NCBI GenBank assembly: GCA_000231825.2
Contig: JH720298.1
Span: forward strand, 1,603,690-1,667,689
Source: Tetrahymena elliotti 4EA
Taxonomy: Eukaryota; Ciliophora; Oligohymenophorea; Hymenostomatida; Tetrahymenidae
DNA: 64,000 nucleotides
Direction of reading: 5' to 3'
Shown here one piece after another: positions 1 through 12,819 of this stretch (its first letter is position 1; each line of letters begins with the position of its first letter). A program made the translations under genes and the position numbers. The notes under the pieces were generated by a model. That model had not been told where the DNA came from and did not search any database. It worked only from the letters and a program-made list of their open reading frames with translations.

Positions 1-211
1 TTTATTTTAAAAAATAAGATCTAAGAATATGTATGTACATGTTGTCTATGTATTAGATATTTACAGTATGAATTAATTTGATATATTATCAATTTTAATT
101 AAATTTTTTAATTAATTTATTTGCAACACATTTTATTATTTGATTTGTTTGATTATTTGTTTTTTTTAATTATTTATTTATTTATTTGATTTTAAGCTTT
201 CAAATTTAAGT
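1..211. other. 3' flank of the golgin gene, no gene seen
   Basis: This AT-rich stretch lies downstream of the TGA stop of the minus-strand golgin gene. I see T-rich runs and ATTT microsatellite-like sequence, and no open frame with protein-like composition. Confidence 0.6.
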
Positions 212-3200
212 TCAAAACCAACTTTTCTTTTTTGTTTTAGATCTAGCAGATATTATATTATCTTTTTCTGGCTCACTAAATTCAAGTAAGTTAAGCATAA
301 CATTCAAGTATTGGGTAGCTTCTTGATTTTGACTTTCTGTTTTGCTTTTTAGTTATCTATTTAAAAAAATATTTGTTTACTTATGTTATTAAGAATTGAG
401 TTTATTTGTTTGCTTACATGATGTTTAAGAATTTAGGGAGTATTGTCTTAAGTGTTTCTTTGATGATCTTTGAACCTTCATCAATATTTTATGATTGAAG
501 CTGTTTGATTTCTTACTTGAGTAAGCTAATTTAGCTTTGGACTCTTTCTTATTCGTTTTCGAAATCTCTGATTTCAATTTAAAGTCTTTCATTTTCTAGT
601 TCAAGCTGGTCTCTTTCATATGTAAGATCTTAAACTTAATATTTAAGTTCTCTCACTTCATCTTTGAGTTACTATATAAATAAATAAATTAATATGTAAG
701 TTTTTATTAAAGATAATATTACTTGTAGATTTTTGCTTTATTTTGAAGGAGAGGAAGAGGGTGATTAGAGTTATTGCTGTTATTCTCTTTGAGAGTGAGG
801 GTTGATGTCAAATCTTGAAATATCCGGGTCTTTTTCATTTATATCTTGGACAACAGATCTTTTTAAGAGTTTTTAAACGTTTTGTAATTCTGAAAGCTTT
901 TAGTTTAAGAATGCTATTTGTTCATCTTTTTCTTCAAGCTTTGCTTGGAGTTTTTCTAGCTTTTCGTTATCTAAAGTTCTGTTTGAAGTTGATTTGTGAA
1001 TCTTTTCCATTAAAAGTTTAAGATTTTAAGAAATAGAATTAGAGCAAAAAGACTGATTCTTTTCAATATCATTTAATTCTTCATTGCAGTCCATGTCCCA
1101 TACAATTTTTTCCATGGCTTGATCTATTTTCTGCAAGACAGCAAACCCTTCTTCAACACTTAAATTACTATTATATTATTTGTTAATTTAAGCATTATTC
1201 TCTTCTTCTTCATTATTAATACTCAATCCTTATAAAATGTTGGATTGATTGTTGTTTGAATTGCGAACATTATTCTAGAATTATTACTATTATGATCCAC
1301 CTGATGCTTAAACAAAACCTCTACCCATAGTATTACTAGCATTTATATCATTAACGTTCACAACTATTTCTGCAGATGTATGAACTGATCCTCTGTGGGC
1401 ATCTTCTTAATGAATGTACTCTTCATACTAGTTTTCTTCAAATTAACTTCCATCTTATTCAAGGAAGCTAATGTTTCTAATTTTATCATTCTAATTCTTC
1501 AATTCATTTGGGAGATTTTGTTATTTATTTTGATGATTTCCATCAGTGCTATAAACTGTATATTCTTGTTATGAGCTGAGCTTATCTGCAAATTATTACA
1601 AGAATCTAATTTCATTTTCTTTTTCAATCAATTTATTCTTTACATTATTAAATTCAATGAGCAATTAATTATATTAAAGTTCTTATTTGTCTTTCTAATT
1701 CATAAACTCCACAATTTTTGATTCATTCTTAGCAATCTATTCATTCTGCTTTTAGATTTATTCTTATAAAAGCAATACTTATTACTCAATATCAGTATTT
1801 TGTGCTGGTAATTCTTAGACTGGTTTTGATGTTGATTAAGTAGCTTCTTTCACAGCTGATGTTTGATTTGTTTATTATAAATTAACACTATTGTCAACAT
1901 AATAAGAATACTCTTCTTTCAATTTATCTATTTCTTCCTTCAATCTTTGATTCTCTTGAATCAGTCTTTAATTCTATGAAACCACAATCTAATAATAATC
2001 TTTTTCTGCCGAAGTTTCTTAATTTTCTCTTCTTTGCATAGGTGCATCAGCTTATACTTTTAGTTTAATTTCTTCATTTAACAAATTACATTTTTCTTTT
2101 TCTTGGTTTAATTATATATTCAAGTTTTCTATTTCTTTCTTATATTATTATATCATTTTATCTTAATCTTCTCTAATAGAAGACTCCATTTTCTTAGCCC
2201 TACCTAATGACATAGTTGGTGAAATATCATTATCACTCCTCAAAGTAGCATTGTTATTATCATTTATAGAACGTGCTGATTGAATGAATTCTGATGATTT
2301 CTTTAGGACTTGAATCTCATCTATCTTTTTATGTAAATATTTTTCTTATTATGAAAGTTAATTCTGCAAATCCTAATTCAGTAACTTTTATTATTCAATG
2401 CTTCTTTGTAATTCCTCAACTTATTTCTCATTTTCTATTTAATTTTTCTAAGTTTCTTCTAGGTTTAATTTATAAGCATTAATTTCTTCTTTTAGGTTTT
2501 TAATAATTTATTCTTTTTCTTTTATTTCTATTTCATGTTTTTATTAAATGTCTTTCTAAGTTTCATTCTATTTCTATTGAATCTCCTATTGAAGTTGCTT
2601 TTTTAAGTTAGTTGTTTCTTATGCATGAGTGCTCTTTATCAATTTGAGCTAATCTTCATGTTAAGCTTAAAAGTTTTCATATTTCTATTAAAGCAATTGG
2701 TAATCTTCTTTACAATGAGTGTTTTCTTTTTATAAATTAGCTTTCTCAATTTTCTCTTTTTACATTTCATGTTAATGATCAAGATATTTTTGATTAATTT
2801 ATTTAATTAAATTGTTAAGTTGCTCAATTTCAGTTTAATAATCCTCAATTTGAGTTTTTTACTCATTATTTATTTCAATCTATTGAGTTATTTATTATTT
2901 ATATTGATTGTATTCCTTTGTACTCTCTTCAATTTTTTAATTTTATTGGTCTAATTAAGCTTGCAATTTGGTTAATTTATCTTGATAATCACTCTTTGAA
3001 TTGTTTAATTCTATTTCTTTTTAAGCCAAATTGCTTATTTAATTATTTTGTTCAGAAATTTATTATAAAAGTTCTTCTTTTTCTTTTTCAAAAATAGTTT
3101 TGTCATTTAAATTATCTATTTTTAATTGATTTTGTATTTCCTTTTATTCCTCAAGCAAGCTTTCTTTATGGGAAATAGTCTCCTCTAACTTAGCTTTCTC

Positions 3201-6200
3201 TTGTTAATGTTTAGCATTCAATTGAGATATTTTAGTGTTTGCCTCATGCAATTAATTATTTAAATCAGTATTTTGATTGACAAGATCAATGATTTTTTAT
3301 TCTCTTTGTTGGATTTGGGTATCTGCATCAGACTAAGACTTTTATTGATATTATTTAATCTAATCTTACAGCATTTAAATGTTATTATTTGATGCAACAA
3401 TTTAAGAACTCAATTATTCTCTAATCAAATTTATTTCTTCTTAAGAAGAAGCACTCTAATCAGTCAAATTTTATCTCAAATTAGCAATTTCACTTAATTG
3501 TTTTTCTAGTTTTTCTTGCAAAGATAAAACCTTTCTGTTTTCTTCATTTAATTGCTAAGTCAATATTTCTTCTTTGTTTTTAAAATCTCGGGCTTTTTTC
3601 TCTTTTTCCTAAGTGATTTCATTAATATTCTTCAACAATTCACTTTTTTCATTTGAAATAATCTCAAAATCTCTTTGTAATTAATCGAAATTTTCTTGCA
3701 ATTTCTCTTAATCATTTTTAATTGATTCAAGCTATTGATTTAAACTTTAGATTTCTTCTGCTTTTGTCATATCGCTTTATGAGATTTTCGTTCTCTCTTG
3801 TCTTAATTCATTAATGATATCTTTATGAGATGCTATTTATGCTCTTAGCATGTTCATTTCTTCTTCTCTTTATTTTTCAATGTTAAATTCTAACTCATTT
3901 TTTTCTTTTTGTAGATTTTCTAATAAATCCTTCAAAGTGCTTATTTCTCTTTCTTTTTCTTTCTTAATTGCCTCATTTTATTCAATGAGTTAATTTTTAA
4001 TCAAAATGAATTCATTTTCTTACATTTGTTTAGATTATTTTTCTTATTCAATATTCTAATTAGCAGAATTCAATGAGTCTTTTTCTTGAGTAAGTTAATC
4101 TTATAATTCGTTAATTTTATCAATTTATTCATAAACCAAGCTGTTAAGATCTTTAATATTATTTCTTAAATCATCAATAGTTTTTTCATTCTAAATTTTA
4201 ACTTCGCTCAACTATCTCTCTTTATTAATTGCTGAATCCAATTTTTAATTAAAATCATTAACTTATTCCTCATGCAATTTTTAAGAAGATTAATATAATC
4301 CATTCAATTCTTCTAACTTTAATTCATATTCTTAGATCTTCTTTTGCTAATTCCTTTTCTAGTCAGAGCTTTGCTCCAATTTTTCTTTGTTTTTACTTTC
4401 TGAAATTTGCAATTGATTTTTTAAGTTTTAAATTTATTCTTTATGTGATTTAATTTATTCAGCAACCAAAGCAAATTCTTCTTCCCTCACTTCTTGGTTT
4501 TGTTTCAACAGCTCATTCTCAGCCTCAATTTCATCTAACTATTTCTCTAAAATCTATATTTTTTATTACTTAAAAGCAATCTACTATTGCAATTCACCTG
4601 CTTTTTCAAGAGAAGCATCAAGTTTCTATGTATATTCATCTATGACTTTTTATTAAATTTATAATTGCTCTTCAGAAATATTCTATGAAATATCATTTTC
4701 TACTAAATTTTAGATTTTCTCTTCTTATTTTTTAATCTTTTATTCTAATAGTTGTATTCTTTCTTCCAAATAACCAATACTCTCTTCCTTTTATTAAACA
4801 TCCTCCTTTAGCTGTTCTGCCTTCTCTTCTTTCTCTTGTAAATTATTTGCTAATTATAAAACTTCCTCTTCTTTTTATCCAATAATTAAATCTTTTTACT
4901 CAATAATCTCCTCTTGTTAGATCTAATTTTGCTAGAGCTCTTAAATTTATTTTTCCAAATCTGCAATTTTTTCTTCACATTTGGCAGCAAAAATGAATTA
5001 CTTCTACAGCTCTGATTGAAGTCTCTCTGCTTCTTCCTTTAATTTAGAATTATCAACTAAAATGGTGTTTTTCTCTTCAAGATAATTCTTTAATTGTTCT
5101 TACTTTTATTGAGTTTGCTCACTAAGTTGGATTTATTAATCGTTTTGATTTCTTTAAATCTCCTCAAAATCTATTTTTTGTTAATTTAATTCCTACTTAA
5201 GAGCTTAATTTTCTTAAACCAATTTATGAATTTATTCTTGCAAATCAGAGTTAATTTATTGAATTCTTTCTAGTTTTTCATTTTCGTTAATAAACTTTTA
5301 TTTACTATCTTAAACCTCATTGAAGTTATTTGAGCCACTATTTCCTTATCTCTTAAAGCTATCAAGCTATTCTTAAAGTTAAGTTATCTCCTTAGTCAAA
5401 CTTTCTGCTTACCCCTCCAATTCTTAGATTTTTTAATCTTTTTCCTCAATTAATTAATCAGATTGAGCATGGCTTTATCTACCCTTCTCTTAATCTTCAC
5501 TTATTTTCTTCATTTAATTAACATTTTTTTCAATTCTATTATTTAAATCTTCAATTTTTCTATCTCTTTCTTCAAGCTTGTTGTTTAAATCCTCAATTTA
5601 ATTATCAAAATCAAAATTTTATCTGGTTAAATCTTAATTTTGTTAATTTAACAATTAAATTTGATTTCCAAGTTATTCATTCTAACCATTCAAAACAATC
5701 TTTTCTTATTCCAACTATTCAATGTATTAATCTTATTCTTGCTTTCTCAAACCACCTTCCTCTTCTTTTTAAATTTTAACATTCTATTAAGACAATTTAT
5801 CAATTTCTTGCTTTAGTTTCTATATTTCTTATTAAGCTTGTCTTAATTTACTCTCAGCAACATCAAGAGACTCGTCTTTCGATTTATATTGATTTTCCAT
5901 TTCTTGCTTCATTTCGATATACAAATTCATCTATTGCTTTAAATGTGCTATTTCACTAGTCTTGTCTTTCAAGGTTTTTTCAACAACATCTTCATCATCC
6001 TTCATTTTTTAAAGGACTCCATTGTACTCCTTAATCTACTCCTAAAGTATGGAACAATATGACTCTTTATCAATCAAAGATTATTATATCTATCTCAATT
6101 TATCTTAGATCTGTTTATTTATTGTTTTTGATATTTCTAATTCATCCTGACTTCCTTTATATAGCATCTCATATTCGCTATCTTTCTCAGCTTATTACTC

Positions 6201-9200
6201 ATATTATTGTTGAATTTCAGCAACTTAACTCTTAATTTATTGTACTTGTTGCATCAAAGCAGAGTTGTCCTCTCTCAACGAACTATTCTCTTGATCCAGC
6301 TCACTATTTTTCTCTTTCAATTACAAAATATTTTCCTCTAATTTTCTAACATCATCCAACATTCTTTAGTTTTCATTCAATAATTATTAGTAATCCCTTG
6401 AATACTATTCATTTTCTTCTTTCAATTAAATGTATTTCTTCTGTTAATCTCTATCAGGAGAGTTGCTTAAAGAAGACTAATTCAAAGAATCTTCTTTCTT
6501 TGAGCTATATTTCCTAGAAATTTTCATTCTCTCACTCTATTACAATTATTATTCTTGATCAAAAATCACTCTTGATTACCTCTCAATCTGCTTTTAAAGT
6601 TTAGCAGATTTCAAATCACTTTCAGCCTAAACCTTTTAGAAATCTCTCTACAAAATATTATAATCAGTTAGAATTTTCTCATATTCTGATTAAGATTTTT
6701 CATATTCTTATTACCAGAATTGTATTTATTTCGAAGCACTGTTCATTATCTAATCACTAGATGCACCTCTTTCATTTCTCAACCTCTTTAATTCTTCCAA
6801 ATTTTCTTCCAACACTTTCTGCATTTATTCTCTTTCATTCTCAAAATTCGCCTTTTACATTTCAATGATCTCGTCTTATCTTTATACATTTTCTTCAATT
6901 TCAGAACTCATTTAATTGACTTATTCTAATAAATGTCTTATTTCCTATTATTATGAATTCACTTTATCTTTTAAAATAATATTCTCTTAGCTCATCTCAT
7001 CAACATATTAGTCCTTTGTCCTTACTTCCATCTAGAGTTTCTCAATATCTCTTTCTTATCCCTCAATTTGCATTCTTGCAAGCTCTAAGTCAGAAGTTCC
7101 TTCATTACTATCGCTGCTTTTCCTTTCTAAATTAGAAGAATTCTCATTAATTTAATCTTATTTAGACATTTTATATTCCTCAATTTGATTTCTCAACTAA
7201 TTCAATTCTTAACTCTAAGCTTAAAGTTTAGAATTTAAACTCTAATTTCTCTAACTCAACTATGAAATCTCATTTTCAAATTCTTCAACTTCTCTTTTTA
7301 ATTAATCAACTTCTCTCTGCTTCTTTTCATTCATTTTTTAAAATTCCAAGCATTTATTTTATTACTACCTTATTTCTTCTTTAAGCTCAATAATCTATTC
7401 TTCATTAACATCTTCACTCTCATATTACTTCAGCAACTATCTATCCTCATTAGCTGCTCTCTTGTGTTTACTCGACATTTCATTCAAACTATCATTCAAA
7501 GATTAACTAGACTACAACTCAAATTAAAGTCTCTTTATAGTCATATCCTTCTCACTCAATTTATTCTTCTAATTCTAAATCTGCTAATCCAACTTTTCAA
7601 ACTTTCCTGCAAATTATCTCTTCTCATCTTCCAACTCCTATAAAAATTAAAGAAATTTATTTCAAAATTCAACAAAAAAAGTTATATTAAAAATACAAAA
7701 TAAATTAAATTAATACAAAATAATTAAGGAAATTAAATTTGAAATCAACATTTTTTGGTCAATAAATTAAACCCTTTTCTGGGATGAAAAGGAAAGAAAA
7801 TAAGGATTTACTTTAGTTTCATAAATGAATTAAAACCCTTTCTGAAATTAATTAGAAAACAATTTTTTATTTTCATTTGTTTTATAAGTGTATTAATACC
7901 CTTTCTTCAAAAATTTATTTTTGTTTCAAAAGTGAATTAAATGCTTTCTGAAACTAAATGGCGAATAAAGATTTCTTTTTGATTAAATAAAAACCATTTC
8001 TTAAATTAAATGGAAAATAAAAATTTAGTTTTGTTTCATAAATCAATTAAAACCATTTCTTTAAATTGTGAATAAAATTTGAAGAAGGACAATGTAATAA
8101 TAAATGTTACCTTTTATTTTTGTTAGAGAGATTCTGATTGGATTCTAAACTTTTGTTGTAATGAAGACAATTCTTTTTGAGTGTCTAAATTATTTTATTC
8201 GATTTGAAGCTTTTCTTCATAGAGCGAATTAAGTTTAACTTAAGTTTTATTGTATTTTTCTTCATATTCATGAATGATTTTTTAATAATCTAAATTGTTC
8301 TTAGAATTTTCATCAAGTTGTTGATTTTAAAGATGCTCTTGCTATTTAAATTTGGTATAAATGCCTTCATAATTGGCTTGAATTTCTTTTAATTTAAAGT
8401 TCAACTAGTTGATTGTTTCTCTTTGCTAATCAAAATTTATTTAACTCTTTTCAATTTATTTAATTAAGTCTTTATTTTCCAACTAAAATTCTTGCATCTG
8501 CATTAGAAGTTATTAATTCTATTTAAGCAGCTCTTAATTTTGCTTTTACAAATCTCTAATTTACTTTTATGATTCAGCTGCTTCAAAGGCTAACAGTTTT
8601 CCTTCTTAATTTTTATGCTAATCTTATGATGTGCCTATGATTCTTGCTTCTTTAAAAGCACGAGTTACTTCAGAATTTTATTTGGCTAATTCAGTATTTG
8701 CTTTTGATAACTCCTGATTTTACTTAGAAAGCTCAGAAATCTAATTTGCTAATTCCGAATTTTATCTAATTTTTTCATCATTTGATCTATGAAGCTCTGA
8801 ATTAAGCTTTGAGACTTCTTTAAATGCTTTTTATAAATCTTTTTTCTCAGTGTAAAGTTTTTTATTTTTTTGTTCTAAATCAGCTTAATTTTACTACAAT
8901 TCGCTCATTCTCTTCTTAATCACAGTTAAATCTTAACTTAACTCATCTGTATTAGAAGAGAACTAATCATTATTTTATTACTATTGCTAATTGATCAATT
9001 TATTCCTAAGATCACTAATAATTTAATTTAAATTTTCAGCTTGCTCATCAGAATGAGATAATTTTTTTAATTAACTAATAGTTAGTTGTTAGTCTTAAAT
9101 CATCTTTTGCAATTTCTTCCTATCTTCTTTACTTTTTTCATACTTAGACCTGATTTCTTTGTTGTTTTTTTGTAGCTCTTAAATTTTATTTTCTATATCT

Positions 9201-11765
9201 CTCTCTCTGACATTCTCATTGAGTAAAATTTATTACTATTAATACTTTTAGAACAATTAATTATATTAAGAAGCACTTTCCTCATTATATTTAGTCTGTT
9301 TGTTTTAAATAAAGTTTTATTAAATATTTGACTTTAAAAATGTAAAACGATTTACTTAGCTAGATTTCTCTTTTTATCTTAAAAGTTCTATTTACTTTCT
9401 TAATTATTCTATTCTTTCTCTTTGTCTGTCATTCTCTTCTTGCAACTCTGAATTTATACTTTGTTCTCTATAAATTCCAATTCAAAAATAATTGATTGAT
9501 TCAATTTAAAAATATAAATTTACTGTTTAAGAAGGTTCTTTAAGTTTTAAAGCTATGAATCAAGTTATTTAATAATTTCAGATTTTTAGCTATTTTCATT
9601 CAGTAAATTATCTTAAACCTAATTTGCTATATTTTCTTAGTTGGAAATTGCAATTTAGAGTTATTCTTCTAATTGTTGAATTTAACTTTCATGCATTTTA
9701 AATGAATCTATTACTTCCTTAATTGCTCTTAAAGATTAGTTTAAATTTTAAAAAGAAACTTAGTTTCTATTATTCTAATTTAATGTTTCAACATCACTTT
9801 AAGCTTATCCTTAAGGTCTTGATTGACCAAACAAAATCTATAAATCATTAATAAATTTTTCTGTTTCTTTCTCCTTCAATAGTAACTACTCTTAAAGTTA
9901 TTCGTTTATTCTTTCAAGTATTATATTCTTATTTAAATACTCCTCAATTTGCATTCTTAGCTCTGCAATATCCTATTTATTCCCCTCCAAGCTATTATTA
10001 CTTCCAACACTTCCTTTTTTAAATTACATTCAAATATAAAATCATTAAAAAATATTCTTCATTTTTTCTTCAAAAAAAAAATATTTGAAAATTTGAACAA
10101 AAAATGGCAAACTTCTTTCTCAAATTCATTAATTAATCAATCAATCAATCGAAAGAGTTCTTTTATAAACAAATAATTTAAAAGAAGATTTCTTTCTTTC
10201 TTTCATTCTTTCTTTCTATAAATTATTTTAATTTTTTTACTCTTTTCATCAAAAATCAAATAAAAAAATAAACATTTCTTTTTCTTAAAATCTAAAATAA
10301 TAAATAAACAATTGATTTTTGATGAAACTGCTTAAATTAAATTCATTTAAATGCAAACTTAAAAAATACCTCTTTCTTGGTCATTATCAATATCTGGGTG
10401 AGTAGCTTAGTAATCAATCAATTCTATCATTTGGTTGTTGATGTGACTTATAATTCTTTGGATTTCTTAACGTTTTTGAGTAGGTAAATTAGGGTTATTT
10501 TAAATTATATCCACTAAATTTTCACGTTTAGCTTCCAGATCCATTTTTTTCTCTCTAATAAGCTAATCTTGGTTAGCAGTATTAGTATTTTAATTTCTCT
10601 TAGTAGTATTGTTAGATAAAGTGAAATTTACAGGACTTGACATATCAATTTGAGTGTGGCTTCTTAAGTTTCTTTTTGATGAATTAAAGTGTTTAATTTA
10701 ATCTTCCAATCCAGCTATAATTTCATTTTTTTTATTGATTGCTCTTTCTATTTAATCCTATATTATTGGAGAAATATAATACATAGGGAGAATTATGCCT
10801 GGTTCCTTTAAATAAAAAACCAAAAATAATTTAAAGAAAGTTTTTTGTTATTTTTTCAACTGATTTATTTTATTTTTTTTAATAGCTGATAGATATTTGA
10901 ATGCTTATGATTAGATTTTAAAATGTAATAGTTAAGATAGATATTTACTCAGAAAATTTTGAGGAATTGTATGAACTTAGATAATTTGTGAATAATTTTA
11001 TAAATTTTGGTTATGTTTAGTTAAATCTATCTCTATTCTACTAAATAAAAGTTTGTGGAATTAATTAAAAAACCAACCAATTTTTTAAACAGAAAAAATA
11101 GTTGAAAATATCTACAAGTTTTATATTAAAGATTAACTTTGAATTTTTAACTTTAAACAATAACTTACTGTATTTAGATCACATGATTAAGGTCTTTTTT
11201 TGTAAGAATTGAGATTATGCCTATTGGGAGACTAATAAAAGCTGTTATTTGATTCATCTTTCTTGTTTTTACTCTTTTCGCTGCTATTTCTTGTATTCTT
11301 TTTTAAAATGCTTGCAATATTTTATGTATTTGTACCTACTCTATCAGGTGATTAATAACTAACTCTATCATTTAAATTGTTTTTTGTATCTGAAAATTTT
11401 ATATAATTATTTATTCTCTATTAGAAGTCTGGTTTATATTTAGAATTAACACCAAATTTATTATTGCTTCCATTATTTCTATCTGAGTCAATTTATCCTC
11501 TTTAAGTAGACTTGCTAGATTTATTTGATGAATTAGAATTCTATCTTGTATGATGCATTTAAAATTGTTATTATGGAATTTAATTTTCATGAGAGTAAAT
11601 CTTCTAATTATTCAACCTTATTTTATGACTATTATTATATGAAAAATTTAAAGGACTTCTTTCAGGAAGACCAGAATTATTGATATTGTTATAAGTAGGT
11701 CTTTCTTGAAAAGATGAATGTGGCCTTTAAGGAGATTTTTTGTAATATTATTATCTATTTTGCAT
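212..11765 (-). CDS. Giant golgin-like coiled-coil protein with C-terminal GRIP/GRAB-like domain
   Basis: Eight exons fit in phase: 11765-11169, 10805-10370, 10013-9524, 9467-9356, 9295-8111, 7637-723, 671-418 and 356-212. They total 10,134 nt, or 3,377 residues. The N-terminal 200 residues are Ser/Asn/Gln/Pro-rich and disordered, with several SP motifs (YKKSPQRP, YQSPDRVG). From about residue 200 almost to the end the protein is heptad-like Glu/Lys/Leu/Gln coiled coil, including one unbroken 6.9-kb exon. The last 70 residues (IIKETLKTILPKFL ... YLNVMLNLLEFSEPEKDNI) resemble the GRIP/GRAB fold, which in other eukaryotes binds Arl1 or Arf1 on the trans- or cis-Golgi. The usual GRIP aromatic is not obvious, so GRAB (GMAP-210-like) is as likely as GRIP. 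By inference it is a Golgi or vesicle tether. The start at 11765 was chosen because the frame closes upstream only through uncertain exons; a further 5' exon near 11.85-12.05 kb cannot be excluded. Confidence 0.88.
7741..8075. repeat. Degenerate tandem repeat inside a golgin intron
   Basis: The 473-nt intron at 8110-7638 is built mostly of five or six imperfect copies of a 45-67-nt unit. The unit is recognisable by an aaaCC(a/c)tTTCt core followed by an A/T block and a tttcataaatnaatta block. Cores lie near 7769, 7836, 7898, 7940, 7990 and 8051. Nothing in it looks coding. Confidence 0.7.
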
Positions 11766-12819
11766 CTAAGATTAAACAGAGAGCTAATGAGGTGATATAT
11801 TTTATTACTACCTTTTATATTTAATTATATTAGATATTGCAAAACATTCATCTAAAAAGACTAAAATACCCTCTTTCGTTTGGTGCTCTGTTTATTGATG
11901 AGAGCAAAAGCTTCTTCATTGCTAATATAAATTGTTAGCTTTTTAACTAGTTGATTCTTGAATGTTTTTTGTCTCTGATAAACCTATTTTTTTCACTCGC
12001 TATCTAAATGAATGATGATTATTTGTGAGCTAGCTAATTAGGTTGATTCTTTTAAGAAAACAAATAAGTAATTGTTTGGTAAATGATTTATAATAAATTT
12101 GTAATTTAATTAATATTTCCTTTTTAGGTTTAATTTTTCTGTTTGCAATACTTAAAATTGAATTGGCTTATTTGTTAATTCTTCAATTTAATGTAATTTA
12201 CTTAATATTAAACATAAAACACCTTTTAATAAAGATTTAATTGAATTTTAAAGGCAAAAAAAACATCAAAATTTAATTTCTTTTCAAATTTCACTCCATA
12301 ATTCAAATTTGATATGCAAATATTATTTCAAAAAAAACCAATCATAATAATAAATATCTGAATTATTTATATGATTTGTTGATCCATCAATCATTTATTA
12401 TTCTGAAATCTCTAAACATTTGTTTTAGATATTTTATTTATTATGTCAAATTTTTTTCTTGGTTTGAAGTAATTTTTTTAGAATTATTGCAAGAAATCTA
12501 TTACTAATTTGATTCATAAACAATGAAAAAGAAACAAATAAATAATAACATAGAATATTAAGTGAATGATTGAGAGAGTGAGTGAGTGATTTTTTTATTA
12601 ATTTTTGTTAATTTGTAATGAAGATACAAAAACAAATATGAAAATGCTATCTAGAATAATTAAATTGATCATTTTTTCTTAATAAACATTGATTGAAATG
12701 ATAAAAAAGTATTCAAAATAGCTATTTAATAATTTATGTTTTAGTGAAGTTTGTTGCTTCTGAAAGATTAACTCCAACTTAAGAAAATTGGAGCTCAATC
12801 ATATTTTAAAGCAGATTAA
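11766..12819. other. Intergenic, golgin 5' flank
   Basis: This is the gap between the TGA of the RCC1 gene and the chosen ATG of the golgin, both on the minus strand. On the minus strand 12050-11860 holds short open stretches that could be a 5' exon of the golgin (for example a segment reading NEEAFALINKQSTKRKR). The frames conflict and no clean ATG was found. The rest is A/T-rich without recognisable content. Confidence 0.5.

Noticed and set aside
11169..11765. Alternative open frame through the golgin N-terminal exon, rich in Ile and Leu
   Set aside because: Several frames stay open because only TGA stops. The chosen frame has repeated SP motifs and joins in phase to the next exon.
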